Source: Ceratorhiza oryzae-sativae (Eukaryota > Basidiomycota > Agaricomycetes > Cantharellales > Ceratobasidiaceae). Taken from it: a DNA stretch of 64,000 nt. Below the pieces are notes generated by a model. The model saw only the letters and a program-made list of their open reading frames with translations, was not told the DNA's origin and made no database searches. Where the stretch lies: contig JARWMV010000040.1 in NCBI GenBank assembly GCA_030998015.1, positions 1 through 64,000 on the forward strand, given 5' to 3'. Of the stretch, positions 31,767-44,800 are shown in pieces; position 1 is the stretch's first letter; each line of letters starts with the position of its first letter. The position numbers and the translations under genes are program-made.

Positions 31767-34700
31767 ATGGATTGCTGACTCTGGAGCTGGCTTGATATAG
31801 TTGGTAATTGCACCTATTTCAACTCCTATGAACCTGTCTCAGAGATTGTTGAAGGAATTGGCAGTGATGTGCCTATCATAGGCAGAGGTACTGTTTGCAC
31901 TATGATATGCAATGGAAAACAAACAAATGAATTATTGCTCCAAAACATTGCTCACATTCCCTCATTTGCTGGCAACTTACTGTTGTGCAAAGTTATTGAT
32001 CTGGCTGGAGGAGCATGCCTCTTCAAGGGAGGACACTGCACTGTATTTGCATCAGATGGACGCACTCTAGGCATTGGACCAAACATTGGAAACTCAGCAA
32101 AGGGTAGTCTGTATCTAATGGACATGTCAGCCATCACCCCAACAAGCCAAGTGGCTGTTGCCCAAGGCAACATGGATGCAACAAAAAGCTGGGAAGATTG
32201 GCACTGTATTATGGGCCACATTAACCAAGGCACTCTGGAACGTCTGGTTGACAAAAACACAGTAAACAGGATGATGGTGGACTGCAACTCCCTGTGCAAT
32301 TCCTTTTGCAAGGCTTGTGTTCAAGCTAAGCACCATATCGCTTTGTATCCTCAGGAATCAAATAATAAGTACCATTCCATTGGCAATCTCACTGTCACAG
32401 ATGTCTGGGGACCTGCTTGCACTCAATTGCTTCAAGGCAACTCCTACTTTGTCACATTTACCAATATGTACTCCTGCTTCACCATCGCTGGCTTCATGAA
32501 GACTACTAAGGACATCTTCAAGCACTACAAAGTGTATGAAGCTCTCTTAGCCAATCATTTTGGCAAGAAGCTGAAATGTGTCTGTTCTGACAATGGAAAG
32601 CAGTTTGTCAATAAGACACTGAAAGAACACACTGCCTTGCAAGGCACTATACTAGAAGAGACTGCACCTCACTCATCTGCACAGAATGGAGTTGCTGAGT
32701 GAAAGAATTGTACCCTAGTTGAAGGAGCTTGTGCACAGCTATTCGCCCAACAGCTACCTTGCTTCCTGTGGCAGGAGGCTGTCTCTTACATGGTATATAT
32801 TGCCAACTGATCTCCTACATGTACACTTGGAGATATCACTCCATACAAGTGCTTCTACAGTTGCAAACCACATGTTGGCAATCTCCAAGAGTTCAGTGCC
32901 AAATGCTGGGTATTGGACCAAAGCAGCTCTAACAGAAAGCTCAATGTAAAATCCAAGAAGTATTGCTTCACTGGATTCACTGATAATTCTACTGCCTGGT
33001 GTTACTACAAACAAGAATCATGCCAAATACTCAAGTCATGCAATATTATTTTCCCACCTTGTCCAAAGTCAGGGGGAGCAGACTGGACAGAACTTGAGCT
33101 CTACAAGCTGTCACCAGTGATTTCACCTGCTGAGGGGGAGTCAAACCCTTCACAAACTTCAAGTTCAGGTCCTTCACAGCAGACAAAACCAGCTCCAGCT
33201 CCTGGACTATTTACACCACCACCAAAAAAGACCATTGTACCTTCATCAGCACCTAAGGCTGAAGAGAAGAAACCCACTCTCAAGCTGATTATTATCCCCA
33301 AGTCTTCATCTGTTCCTATGTCTAGGATCCCAACTCTGATCTTCACTCCAACTCAGTACCTGGGTGGAGATCTTGCCTCTAGGTGTCCACAATGCAGCAC
33401 ATCTGTGATGTGACCCAATTATGTGGACCTAGACAGCATTGACAAACCTACTGAGGACAACAATACAACATCCCTGAAGTATGGGAAACCTATCAGAGTA
33501 GTGCATATAGAGAGTGAAGAAGATACTTCACTTGAACATGAATGGTGTGAGTACGTATATGCAGCAATTTCTAGGAGACAGGATGATGATCATCTGTCCT
33601 ACAAAGAGACACTATCACACTGGGATGCAGATAAGTGGTCTATTGCTTGAGATGAAGAAATGGCAGCATTTGAACAAATGGGGACTTTTGAATTAGTTGA
33701 TTTACCTGACAGCTTCAAAACTCTCAAACCTGGCTGGGTGAATATAATCAAATGGAACATGGACTTTGAGATCACATGCTACCAAGTGTGCCTAGTAGTC
33801 AAAGGGTATGGCCAATGTTTTGGGGTTGACTTTAATGAAGTTGTTGCTCATGTCTTACACACTGACTCTTGGCTCATACTCATTGCACTGGCAGCCATCC
33901 AGGACTGGGATATACATCAGCTTGATGTTATCTCAGCATTCCTAATTGGTTGAGTTGAAGAAGAGATCTATATGATTCAGATACCTGGCTATGAAGACAG
34001 CACTAACCATGTCCTACACATACACAGATCTCTCTACAGACTGAAACAAGCACCTTGTATCTGGATGCTAATGTTTGGCAAAGTGATTGAGACTATTGGC
34101 TTTGAGCCTATCGCTTCTGAACCCTTGTGCTTCATCTGACAAACTGACAACAGCAATCTCTGTATACCAGCTGTCTATGTCATTGACATCACACTCTTTG
34201 CAACCAAAGGATATGCTTCTGAAGTCAAGAAGGAGCTTTTGGCTCTTTTCAAGATGTGGGATGTGGGGGAGTTAGGTCACTTCCTAGGTTATCAGGTCAC
34301 TTGCAATCATCCAAAGTGCACTATTACTATCACTCAAGATGCTTATGTGAAGAAGCTGATTGACTGTGCTGGACTAACTGATGCCAACCCAACTGCTATA
34401 CCACTACCTGCTGGAACTCAGCTTGAATGCTATACTGGCTCTCCTGTTGATTTTCCCAATGCTTGTCACATTGGGGGCATTCTCTATGCAACACTTGCTA
34501 CTCAGCCTGATGCAGCATATGCAAACCAGCATCTATCTCAGTTCAGCTCAAACCCCAGCCTGAAACACATTGCTGGCCTCAAGTCACTATTCTGCTGCCT
34601 TCGGGGTACACTCAACAATAGTCTGACTTACAACAGACTTGAGACTTCATCTCAACCTGTTGGTTACTTGGACACTGACTGGGCCCAGAACATTCTTGAT

Positions 34701-35068
34701 CGGAAATTGATGTCTGGTGTTGTTTTTACTCTGGCTGGTGCAGCTATATGCTGGATCTCTAAGTAACAGCCAACCATTGCTCTTTCTTCTATGGAAGGCA
34801 AATACATGGCCTTATCACTAGCTGTTCGACATGGTCTCTGGATCAAAATGTTTTTTGAGGAACTTGGATTTCCACTCAAGTTGGCTCTATCCATTTACAC
34901 AGATAACACTGCAGTGATTGCTTTGGCCCACAATCCTCAGTTTCATGTGCACTCACAGCACATTGACAACAACACCATTTCTTGCAAGAACACATCATGT
35001 GCAAAACAGTCAAACTGTCTCATATTCCTGGTGATGAGAACTGTGTGGACCTTCTCACTAAAGCATTA
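31767..35068 (+). pseudogene. copia pol: protease, integrase, RT, RNase H (broken)
   Basis: The protease motif EWIADSGAG is near 31770. The integrase has a zinc-binding start (WHCIMGH, then CKACVQAKHH), the catalytic series LTVTDVWGP and VCSDNGKQF, and PHSSAQNGVAE just before a TGA at 32700, where Arg is expected. RT contains FEQMGTFELVDLP and DVISAFLIG. Its YVDD box reads YVID, which removes one catalytic Asp. RNase H has SSMEGKYMAL and YTDNTAVIALAHNPQFH. A Pro/Ser-rich linker (33120-33330) separates integrase and RT, as is usual in copia. Stops at several points confirm inactivity. Confidence 0.92.
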
Positions 35069-35129
35069 ACTTGACCACATTTTGAGTATCTTGCCAGCAA
35101 GGTCATGGGACATTGCACTTGAGGGGGAG

Positions 35130-35396
35130 TGTTGGAGATTACAAGTGTGTTGGCGCTTATGCAGGTCACGTTACAGTAACATGGACACTTTACTCATCTC
35201 TTTGATTGCATGCATTCTATCTTGTCATCTGTAATCTTGCTTGTCTTGCTTGTCTTTTATGTGATATCTTGGCTATGTATATGCTGACTGATGTACCTGT
35301 ATATAGTCTTCAGTTTTCATGTCTTAGCTAGTCACTTGTTGAATACACTCATATATTTTACATGTTTTATTTCACTGCACTATGCTATGTTTGAAA
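35130..35396 (+). repeat. 3' LTR of the copia element
   Basis: 267 bp matching the 5' LTR. The last bases read TTTGAAA where the 5' copy has TTCAACA, so the canonical CA end has been lost by mutation. TGCTC follows as the target duplication. Confidence 0.92.
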
Positions 35397-35401
35397 TGCT
35401 C

Positions 35402-35680
35402 CCATTTTCACCTACTCTTGCTTGTGTTGCTTGCCCTTCCTTATTCTTGCTTATACTTGCTTACACTTGCTTCCTGCTGCTTGTACTGTGTTAGCTGTTG
35501 CTTGTACTTACACATTGCTTGCTGTTTTTGCCCCAAACAGTATTTAAGCAAGTCTGTGAAGCATCTCTGGTCGGTCTCCAGAGCACATTACCTGGTCTAT
35601 TCACACTTTCCACTGCTCCAAAACTCAGTATTTCCCTCTAGGGATTCCCCCCAGCCATCTAAACATTGACAGTTGTGACA
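35402..35680 (+). mobile_element. G1 gypsy LTR, copy H, 3' piece
   Basis: Continues copy H after the copia insertion and ends AGTTGTGACA at 35680. The self-primer site expected two bases downstream is missing; the sequence jumps directly to the later leader (CATTGCTATCACC). Confidence 0.88.
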
Positions 35681-35735
35681 CATTGCTATCACCTACATCC
35701 ACAACTCAAGGCATTAATCCTGTGCCTGCAGCACC

Positions 35736-36988
35736 ATGTCTAAACAATGCTCTGCATTGGCCACTTCATTGGCCAGGAACTCGCCACTACTCCCAGCTGT
35801 ATCTCTTGTACCAGTAGGGAGTGCAACAGGCACCACCACATCCTCAGAGAGCACCCAGGCCTTTCTGTATGGTCCAGAAGACCATGAAAAAATAGGTCAT
35901 CTCTTCAGCTATCTCATTGGCACCAGAAGTGACAGCTCCAAAGCCCCAGGACTCCATGGGATACAAGAAAAGCTACAAGACAATCTCAACAACAAGATTT
36001 GCACATCAGATGAAATGATCATGTTGGCTCCACAGAAATGTGTCAAGACATCAGCAGGCTTGTGAAGGGGCCAGAACAATGCACTCTTGTCTGCTCAAGT
36101 ACCCCAGCAGGAGAGAGCACCCCCAAATTATTGCTGGTCACTGGATCAGCATACACAGGCTGTGCCATCCCAACCAGATTTGGGTCAGAAGATTCCTCAA
36201 GATCACTCAGGCAGCCCAAGGCAGAACCTAGCAAAGAGGAGGACAACAAACAATGTCTTCATGCACCAAGGAGTCCAGCAGAGCAAAGCATGCTGGAGTT
36301 TGATCCCATAGGAACATCCACACCCTCCTAGCCAAGCAAAGCAACCTTTTGCAACACCCCAGTGATCACAGAAATCCCTCATAACACCACAGCAACAGAA
36401 ATGCAGCCACCAGAGCAGCCAGCAGTTTCTCCCCCTCCCTTGCATGCCAGCACACCCCCACAACCCATTCCACTCAGTGCTGATGGCCTCTGCTGGAATC
36501 CCACACCACCATGAATAACATTGCTAATGTGCTCACCCACACCCCCACACATCCTCTGAAGCAAGCTGTGTGTGCTGCAATGCAAACCCTGGCTCCCCTT
36601 CAGCCAAAGTCAAAGATTCCTGCTCCAGATAAGTACAGTGGCAAGAAGGGGAACACAGCAAAGTGCTTCATCCTGGACTGTAAAACACACTTTGTTGCCA
36701 ACCTCTCCAGCTTTCTCACAGCCAATTCTAAGATCATGTATGTGCTGATGAACCTGAAGGAGGGCATCCCCAAACAATGGGGCTAATACTACCTCAACAA
36801 ACTGCTTGGGGGAGACCAGGATCCACTTATCAACAGCTGGGAAGCATTTGAAACCAGATTACTTGCCAATTGGTTTGATCCTTCAGCCATGCAGGTTGCT
36901 GAGTGCTGAATCAACTAGCTGAAACAAACAGGCTCTGCCAGCAACTTTGCAAAGGGTTTAGGGTCATTGCAGGAGAACTGGAATTAAG
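35736..36988 (+). pseudogene. G1 gag remnant, plus strand, following LTR H
   Basis: Starts MSKQCSALATSLARNSPLL, continues through FLYGPEDHEKIGHLFSYLIG, MNNIANVLTHTPTHPLKQ, KYSGKKGNTAKCF and YYLNKLLGGDQDPLINSW, and breaks off at FRVIAGELELR near 36988. No zinc knuckle or pol follows. LTR H is its 5' LTR. Confidence 0.85.
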
Positions 36989-37190
36989 GGTGCTGTGCCA
37001 GGCTCCTGTATGTAGACAGACTGTGCAGGAATTAAGTATGAAATTCCAGCATATTCCAGCATTGCAGGAGACAGAGATGGTGCAGGAATTGCTCCAGGGG
37101 TGCTGAAGTCCTCAGTGGAGTCCTTCAACTCCTGAACACCTTCATTCCTGCAGACTGGCATTCCTGCACCATTGCATAATCCCCACAATG
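36989..37190. repeat. Palindrome-rich segment (CAGGAATT/ATTCCAGC motifs)
   Basis: Short inverted motifs recur, and 37080-37170 folds on itself with TGCAGGAATT at one end and ATTCCTGCA at the other. A segment at 52890-53045 has the same vocabulary. From here to 37588 there is no gene. 37200-37560 has a divergent relative at 12840-13300 and may be an LTR or 3' region of G2. Confidence 0.55.
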
Positions 37191-37588
37191 TGTAGTGTTC
37201 AATACACCATTAAATGCACAAAGTTCAGCACATCTCATTAATGTATACATCATGTATTAGAAGTTGAAATGGAGTGAGATCAACATACTTTAGTCTTGGG
37301 AAAATCATGAGTGGTAAGCACAACCACTCATGCTCACCTAACTAAGTGTTCAACAGGAGCATATACATACCATTTGACTTGTCTCGCTGAGGAGAATCAA
37401 ATGAGGTCCCTCACATTCTAATCCAACCCATTACTGAGGAGATGTAAGCAATATACAGGGGGTTAGCCCCTGAGGAGCACCACTGGCACTAGTGAAACCA
37501 GCCATGAAATCTTTGCTCCCTCATGAGAAATCTATGCAAACCACTGTAGTTATCCTGTTTACCAAAAATCAGCATGATTGGAGCTGTA

Positions 37589-39825
37589 TTAGCAGGCAAA
37601 ATCCAGGGAATATACCCCCCTAATGCTCAAAATACCCCTAAATTGCCTCTGCTTATCTTCCTTGACTGGAGATAATAGGCTGACATGGAATACAATGTGT
37701 ACTCTGATTGTTTTTGGCAATTCCAGTTGGTAAGCATGGGATGAGATTTTTTCTAAGATTGTGAAGGGTCCTACCTTCCTGTTATCCAGTTTCTTTGCTG
37801 GTTGTGTGGAGGAGAGGTTTGTTGGTAGGAGCCATACCTTGTCCCCTACTTTGAACTCCCTCCCTTGCTTTTCCAATGATCTATCTATGTATTTCCATGG
37901 ATGCTTGTGCTTCATCCCAGATTTTATGCATCCTTTCCTGCATTGATTGTGCTGCTGAGACTGTTTCATCACTCTGGGTCTCTTTCAGCATGTCCCATGC
38001 CAGTGATCTGCCATAAACAGTTTCAAAGGCTGTTTGCCCTGTTGCCAAATTTATGTGGTTGTTATGACAGAATTCTGTGATAGGTGGCCACTTTGTCCAG
38101 TCATCTTGCCTGTAATTGCAGAAAGTCCTTAAAAACCCTTCTACCCATTGGTTTGTCCTTTCTGATATGCCATCTGTTTCTGGGTGAAATGCAGTAGAGT
38201 ATCTAAGTTCTATCTTTAATGCTTTGTACAGTGCACAGAGGAATTGGCTGTTGAAGGTTGGGCCACTGTCTGATACTGTTGTCTTGGGTGTTCCATGCAA
38301 CCTCCATATTTCTTTGATGAAGATCTCCACTAACTCTTCTGAATTTGTAGATTCCAGGCATGGAATAAGGTGGGCTTGCCTAGAGAATTGGTCTATCGCT
38401 GTTAATATGCTGTCATATCCATTTGACTTTGGTAATTTTACAATGAAGTCATATGCAATATCTTCCCATGGCTTTTCTGGGATTGGTAGTGGTTTGTGTG
38501 GGGCTGTCTGCTTGTGTCCCTTGCTTCTCTGGCACACCTCACATGTATCCACATATCTGTTAACCTGGGCTTTCATTCCTGGCCAGTAGCATTCTCTTGA
38601 TACTAGTTCTAGAGTGCTTGTGTGCCCCTATGGTCCTGCAATGGCTGAGTCATGGAATCTGCTTAGCAGCTCCAGTTTGAGCCCTTTATCATCTGGGATA
38701 TATATCTTCCCATCATATCTCAGTATTTTTTTTGTTGATTTCATACCTCCTGAACTCCTTCCTTACAGATGGGGGTAGTTGTTCTTTGTTTTCTACACTT
38801 TCCCATAGGATTCAGATGGTTTCATCTTCTTTCTGTGCTTCACACACCTCATCCAGGAAACTGCCTCTAATTTCAGCCTTGAACCCTATGAACCTGTCTG
38901 GTTGGATCATGATTTGTGGCTCTAGTGGAAACTCCCCATGATTGTGTTGCCATGACAATGCATCTGGTTTCTGTGACATCTTGCCTGGTTGGTATACTAT
39001 TTGGAAGTTAAATGAGGCTAGTAGAAGGTACCATGAGGCATGCCTTCTGTTCCATGCCTTAGCTTCCTGCCAGTATTGGAGGTTCCAGTGATCAGTGTAC
39101 ACAATAATTGGGATTTAGGTCCCTTCTAGTAATAACCTCCAGTGCTCTAGGGCTTGTACAATTGCAAGTAGTTCCTTGTCATATGTGTCATAATTTCTTT
39201 GAGGCAGTGTGATGCTTTCTGATAGGTAGGCTATGGGATGTAGTCTCCAATACTTGCCTTTCTGGCTCAGTACTGCACTGAGTGCCACTCCAGATGCATC
39301 TGTTTCTAGGATATAAGCTTCCTCTGGATTTGGGTGTATAAGTACTGGCTCCCTTGTGATTGATTCCTTGTGTTTGTTGAATGCTTCCTCTTCTTTTTCT
39401 GTCCACTGGAATATGGCATCCTTCCTGGTTAGTTCTGTTAGTGGCTTCGCTTTCTCACTGAAATTTTCCACCCATCTCCTGTAGAACCCTGCAAGTCCTA
39501 AGAAGGCTTGTACTTGCTTGACTGTAGTGGGAGCTTTCCAATCAAAAATTGCTTTTATCTTATCCTTCCCCATAGATATACCTTCTGGGGAGATGACAAT
39601 GCCTATGAGACAGGTTTCTGTTGTAAAGAAATGACATTTATTTGGTTTTAAAAATAGGTGGTTTTGGCAAAGTCTTCTCAAGACTTCCTTCACATGTTCC
39701 ACATGTTCTTCCCTGGTTTTTGAGTAACCTAGGATGTCATCCATATATACTACCATGGAATCCCCTATCATATCTCTGAAGAGTTCATTTACAAACCCTT
39801 GAAAGTACACTGTCCATTAATGACC
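37589..39825 (-). pseudogene. G2 gypsy pol, 5' part missing
   Basis: Well preserved from the RT palm (FQGFVNELFRDMIG, then VVYMDDILGYS) through RNase H (YILETDASGVALSAVLSQ). Next comes the integrase zinc region (CEVCQRSKGH) and core (AIDQFSRQAHLIPC, TTVSDSGPTFNSQF, SERTNQWVE). The final stretch is GDKVWLLPTNLSSTQPAKKL, with no obvious chromodomain. Only a few stops interrupt it (near 39115, 38630 and 37881). It is distinct from G1 and G3 in sequence. The N-terminal RT, protease and gag are absent because a 1.3-kb LTR begins at 39826. Confidence 0.9.
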
Positions 39826-41139
39826 TGTTATGGATCACTAACATTTTCTATTATTTTAGTCTGCTCTGCCAACCTCAAGTGATGCCTCTGTAATTAATTT
39901 GTGAAATACTTGAATTTGTATGCGCTCCGAATTGTACTATTTTGCGTTCCATTAAATAGTACAAACTTCCCGCTCTCCAACGCATATTTTATTAAGTTTT
40001 TACGATAAGATCTCAGAGAGATACAGAGGTTGCAATATTTCCTCTTATCAGGAGATATTGATTACAACATCGCACCACTCATATCTCGGCAACCGCTTAA
40101 GCTATCAAAGCGATCTTGTGCTCTATCGATAGCTAATCTTCGGCGGTATCTGCTGCCCGAAGGTTGTCGCGATCCACCGGATCCTCGCGCCGGAATGGCC
40201 CGAAGATCATTAGAATCTTACTGGACCATCAATCAAGATCTAATGACTCCAGTGAGTCAGGAGAGCCTTCCCAATGAATCCAGAAGCTTCTCTGACTCAC
40301 TTTATGACTCACTGAGATGTAGCCTCCTTTCATTACATGTATATACTATGATAATATGATCTACAAGCCAATAGCAGGTCTCAGATGCATCAATGCCTTT
40401 GATCCACACCCTGTCTTTACTCTTTTATCCTATATCGGGCTAGGGTGTACCCCAAGTATAGCAGTACCCTCTTTTGATGATTGCACTGGCATGCATGCAT
40501 CTATTTGGCTCTGGAATGCCCTCCTCAGGGTATAAAAGGACCTCCTCTGAGGCCCTTCCAGACCACCTCCCTTCACTCCTCTGCTCAACCCAGACTGGTT
40601 ATTAGTTTCTTTTCTCTTTCTATTTTTCTCTTGTCTGTGTGTGATTTCTTATATAACTAGTACTGAGGAATAAAGTACCATATTAGTTATATACTGTCTG
40701 ATTCATTGTATCTTATATACAGAGATATATAAGGATACAATATTGCCTGATTGAGTGTGACATTAAGTACCAGCTATTACAGGAAATCTAAGTACCTGTA
40801 GCTGAGGAAGTACATGCATTAGGCAGCCCACCATCTATCCTATAAGCTATCGCTTAAGTCTAGTATTAAGATTAGTATCAGTTAGTCCAAGCAACTAGGG
40901 CTGAACTACATTTAAGATATCTAAGGGAACCTGACCATAGTAGTCTTGCTCTTTATACCTATAAATTAGTGAGTTTACACTGTGAAAGATTAAGACTACC
41001 TTGAGTGTTACTTGATTGCATTGCAACTACTTTGAGCCTTCTTACTCTTGTCTAAGAAGTATTGATTACGATTAGTGTATACTAACATATCTACATTTTC
41101 TTAAGCTCTAGATATTCAAGTGTACCCTGACCTGTAACA
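39826..41139 (+). mobile_element. 1.3-kb LTR, full length, plus orientation
   Basis: Runs from TGTTATGGATCAC to ACCTGTAACA, 1,314 bp, matching the minus-oriented solo LTR at 20494-21796. TATAAAAGGACC near 40529 and AATAAA near 40668 give a plausible promoter and poly(A) signal. The flanking pentamers (TGACC and GCTTT) do not match. G2 sequence lies on both sides but is not continuous, so recombination or deletion accompanied or followed insertion. Confidence 0.9.
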
Positions 41140-41143
41140 GCTT

Positions 41144-41240
41144 TTTACCAAAAATCAGCATGATTGGAGCTGTATTAGTGGGTGAAATCCAGGGAACATA
41201 CCCCCCTGATGCTCAAAATATCCCTAAATTGCCTCTGCAC
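41144..41240 (-). pseudogene. Fragment of the G2 pol end and 3' region
   Basis: About 95 bp match 37559-37655 (TTACCAAAAATCAGCATG through AAATTGCCTCTGC). It shows that G2-related DNA continues beyond the LTR. 41241-41496 holds nothing recognisable. Confidence 0.7.
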
Positions 41241-41496
41241 AAGTGCATACTTAACTACTGGTGCTCTGAGCCTCATAGATCGATTCAGAGGCCCTTGATA
41301 CCCTATTATATATGCCTGGTGTACTCCAAAACAACACTTTAACAAAATTTTCCAACCATGTGCAACAATTCAGCTTGGATGTCACCAGCAACACATGGAC
41401 AGACACAAGTTCATTACAATCCAATGTATGTACTAAATAGATAGGATGTACTGAGGTGTTTTTGAGGTCCAGGAGCACACCTAGCTCATTACCTCA

Positions 41497-41852
41497 TGTC
41501 AACAACAACAAGTCAGGCAACAAGAAAGTAAGAAAGAAAGAACTTGTATTCCATGAGAGGTCAAGTTCTTAAGGAGTCCTCTGCAAACTTGACCTGGTTT
41601 ATATACATAGTACAAGCCACATCATCACAAACAAGTCTGTACAGTGAGTCATGACTGATAAGAGATAGAAGTGATAGAAGCGACTGCAGAACTGCAGAAT
41701 TTCACATCAGAGTTGAAATACATCTCAGTTATCAGTCTGGAACATCCCCTGAATCACATGACACAGATATACCATAAAAGGCCAGTATGGTTTGAAAATG
41801 ATCTTGTAAAATATAATAAATCAAGAAAATATTATAGAATGGATATATGCAT
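41497..41852 (-). repeat. G3 3' LTR, main part
   Basis: Matches the 5' LTR at 52164-52533. It is interrupted after ATATGCAT by the hAT element; the last 15 bp are at 45888-45902 (GTCAGTTCATGACA). It keeps the TATATAAA box and the AGGTCAAGTTCTT motif. Confidence 0.93.
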
Positions 41853-44800
41853 TAGGGTTGGTGCAGAGAGAGAAGGAGAAATTCTCTTTCTCCTTCTCCT
41901 CCGCTTACCAAGATTCTCTGAAGTAGCCGAAGCTTGGCAGACCCTGTCTCTGAAGGGCACAGCCACGCTTAGTCACCATTACTCGCCCAAAATGGTTCGA
42001 GACATTTGCAGCACACAGAACATGATGTATTTAGTATTAATTAAACAAATAATTTTAACATTTATTTTTCATTCCACTGTGCATATAATACCATGTCTGG
42101 ATAACTCATTGTCATGCTGGACCATCAGATCAAGGGTGCATGCTTCGTCGTCAAGTGGTGAATCTGGATTGGATTGAAGGGTGTGTTTCAGGAGTTGCAG
42201 TGCTTCAACATTCAATGCTGAAATCCTGTTTCAGAACTGCGTACAGGTCATCTTGCTTGAGGAAAACACGTGCTCTGATGACACTGACAACGCTTGAGCA
42301 GGTAGCATATCGAGTGCCAACTTGCAGATCAAAGGCAGTCAAGTTGATTTTGCCTAAAAGTCACATTATATGGTTATTTTAGCGTAGGCAGAGTTGTGTA
42401 AAGTATGTACCAGCCAGTAATCTATAGGGCTTGTGTTCTCCATATCATTTGCTGGAATCACCAGCTCCTTGAGAAACCGTTGATGTTTGAGCTCGACAGT
42501 GGCATCATTGAGTGCATTGCTGGGCGACAGAATCTGGCCATGCACCTGCAAATCCGCTGTAATTTTGACCTCAGGCAATGATGGATCGATAGTAACGGTT
42601 TCTGAAATTGTGCCAGAGGGGCCTGGCAAGAAAAGAGCCAAGTTGGGTTGAGCACTCAGGCCAGTGGTCAGGAATGATGCATAGCCCCTATTGACACGTT
42701 TAGTAGCAGTATCCACTCCTGCTGACTGCACAGTCTGAGCTATCGGCTCGGAGCGCTCTTGCTGCTCCTCATCCAAACAACGATGCATCTATTAAGGTGA
42801 TTAGCTAGAATCAAGCAAAACAACAAGGCATGACCTTACATGCTGCTTTACAACATCTCTGGCGTTCAAGGCGTCTTCGGGTGACCAGTTTTGGTCGATC
42901 CACTCATACTGGATGGACAGATTGAGTGCCATGGCGACTATATGTGCTGGAGATGATTGGGTCTTCGCTAGGTAGGCCTCGAGCTTGTCGATTCCTGCTG
43001 CTATTGCATGGGAGAGGACGGGTCGCTTTGATTGAAGATCACGCCATTGGTCAATTAATGTGCGATAGAGTGGGAGGGCGAGAGATAGTGTTGGAGTTTG
43101 GTCAGATGACAGCAGCTCCTGAGTGCAATGAGCTAGGTCAAGCACATCCAATATGTTGCTTAAGACCTTGTAATTGGTGTGTGTAATCACATACTCAGCA
43201 AGGGTTGGGTCACTGGCAATGTACCTACTTGTAGCCTAGATCATCTCAATGAGCGTCAGTTTCTTGAGTGGTAATAAGAAAGGTACTTACTGGGTAGAGA
43301 TACAAGAAGTGTTCAATCATATTTTGAGTTGACAACCACCTTGTTGGACAGTCAAGAATGAGCTCCAACAGCTTCATTTCAAACTCTTCCAGCCTCCACT
43401 TGTTATTGACCAATCTATGTGTTCACCATATGCACTGTTTGTTGCCTTCATGGATTGTTCTGCGGAGGCCTTGGCAACGCTGTGTGTGCTGGAGCAAGAC
43501 AGCTGTCTTTCGAATGCAATTGTGAGGTTCAGACTCCAGAGCAAGGAGGTATGTTTCGAGCTCAATGCTGATGGTTTTGCCTGATTTCTCAAGATAGTGG
43601 TGGAACAGTTCTGCCGACTCAGGTAGAGCTGTAAGAATCACCTGAACAGCTATATTGATAACATGCAGAAAACACCTGTAATTGGACCTGTCAGCAACAA
43701 AACGTGTAGATACTGTTGAAAAAGCCTTACCATAGCCTGTTTCCATCATGGTCAAAGTCAAGACCTTGCTCAGTCATATATGCCTCTAGTTGAGTCATGA
43801 ACGTGTTGTTGTTGGAGGCATTATCAAGCATTATCATACCCAGCTAAGGAGAGTGATTGTTAGTATAAAAAAGGTGCAATCAAATTGCATACAGCTTACC
43901 TTGTGGGTAAACCCAAATTCTTTGACTACTTCAAAGAACATCTCTGCTAAGTGCACTCCAGAATGATCTCCTTCGATGACACGGAATCCAATCAGCCTAT
44001 GAACCATCTGTCAATGTTTGTTTACAAAATGAGCAGTTATGCTCATAAATGCATGCTGTATCTCATCTGTCCAAAGGTTGGATGTACATGAGATTCTTCC
44101 TTGTGCATGCTAATAGAAAGTAGTGTAAACTTGGTTTCCAGCTAATAAGTGTGCATATAATATACCTTGATTTCCCTTTTCAGCTTCTCCTTTGCCTCAG
44201 CTGATAGCTTTTGCACTTTGAGGGAAATAGCATGCCGGTCAGGTATATCTTTTGTGGTAACCTTTCCCTGTCCAATGTAGCTAAAAAAACACCAAAACCC
44301 ACAGTGCAAAACCATGTTAAACGACTAAAAAGGTGGTTATTAGTATCTCATATATGTATTAGCTAGTATGAAGGATAACTTACTATATCGTCCTCAGCAA
44401 ACCACTCAGTTATGTGCCTTAAGATTCCCTCTGCAGTAATTGGCTCATGTAAATTGTTGCTGTCAGAATTCAGGTTGCGTTTGATATCTATTTTGTACCC
44501 AATCTTCTTGCACGCTGCAACATATGCGCTATGGTGCTTGTTAAACAAGTGTGGGTGCAAGCGAGAAGCAGAGCCACCACTGTTATTGTTCTTCCAGGTT
44601 TGCCATTTATTATTCTTCCTGTATATTTGTGAGTGATCAAAATATTTTCAACAGAGCAAATTAACTCACAAACATTCTGTACACCTTAGAAAAGGATCAG
44701 ACAGCTTTTGATGATCTAGAGGCGTCTGACCTTTGGCTCTTGCTTGATCCGCCATCTGCAACCTGGCTGTTTCCTCTGTGTTTGGTTTGTCACATTGGTG

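Larger units (their letters stand above)
30430..35396 (+). mobile_element. Complete but inactive Ty1/copia retrotransposon
   Basis: 4,967 bp with two 267-bp LTRs (30430-30696 and 35130-35396), a 5-bp duplication TGCTC (30425-30429 and 35397-35401), a primer site, gag and pol in copia order (protease, integrase, RT, RNase H) and a purine tract (TTGAGGGGGAG) before the 3' LTR. It sits inside G1 LTR copy H. Several stops and a damaged RT active site make it non-autonomous. Confidence 0.95.

Noticed and set aside
32913..33413. A separate Pro/Ser-rich host gene
   Set aside because: It is the linker between integrase and RT in the copia pol, in the right order and strand.
41671..42177. A 168-codon plus-strand frame as a gene
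   Set aside because: It crosses the G3 LTR / hAT junction at 41852-41853; half is LTR and half is the end of the transposon, antisense to the transposase.
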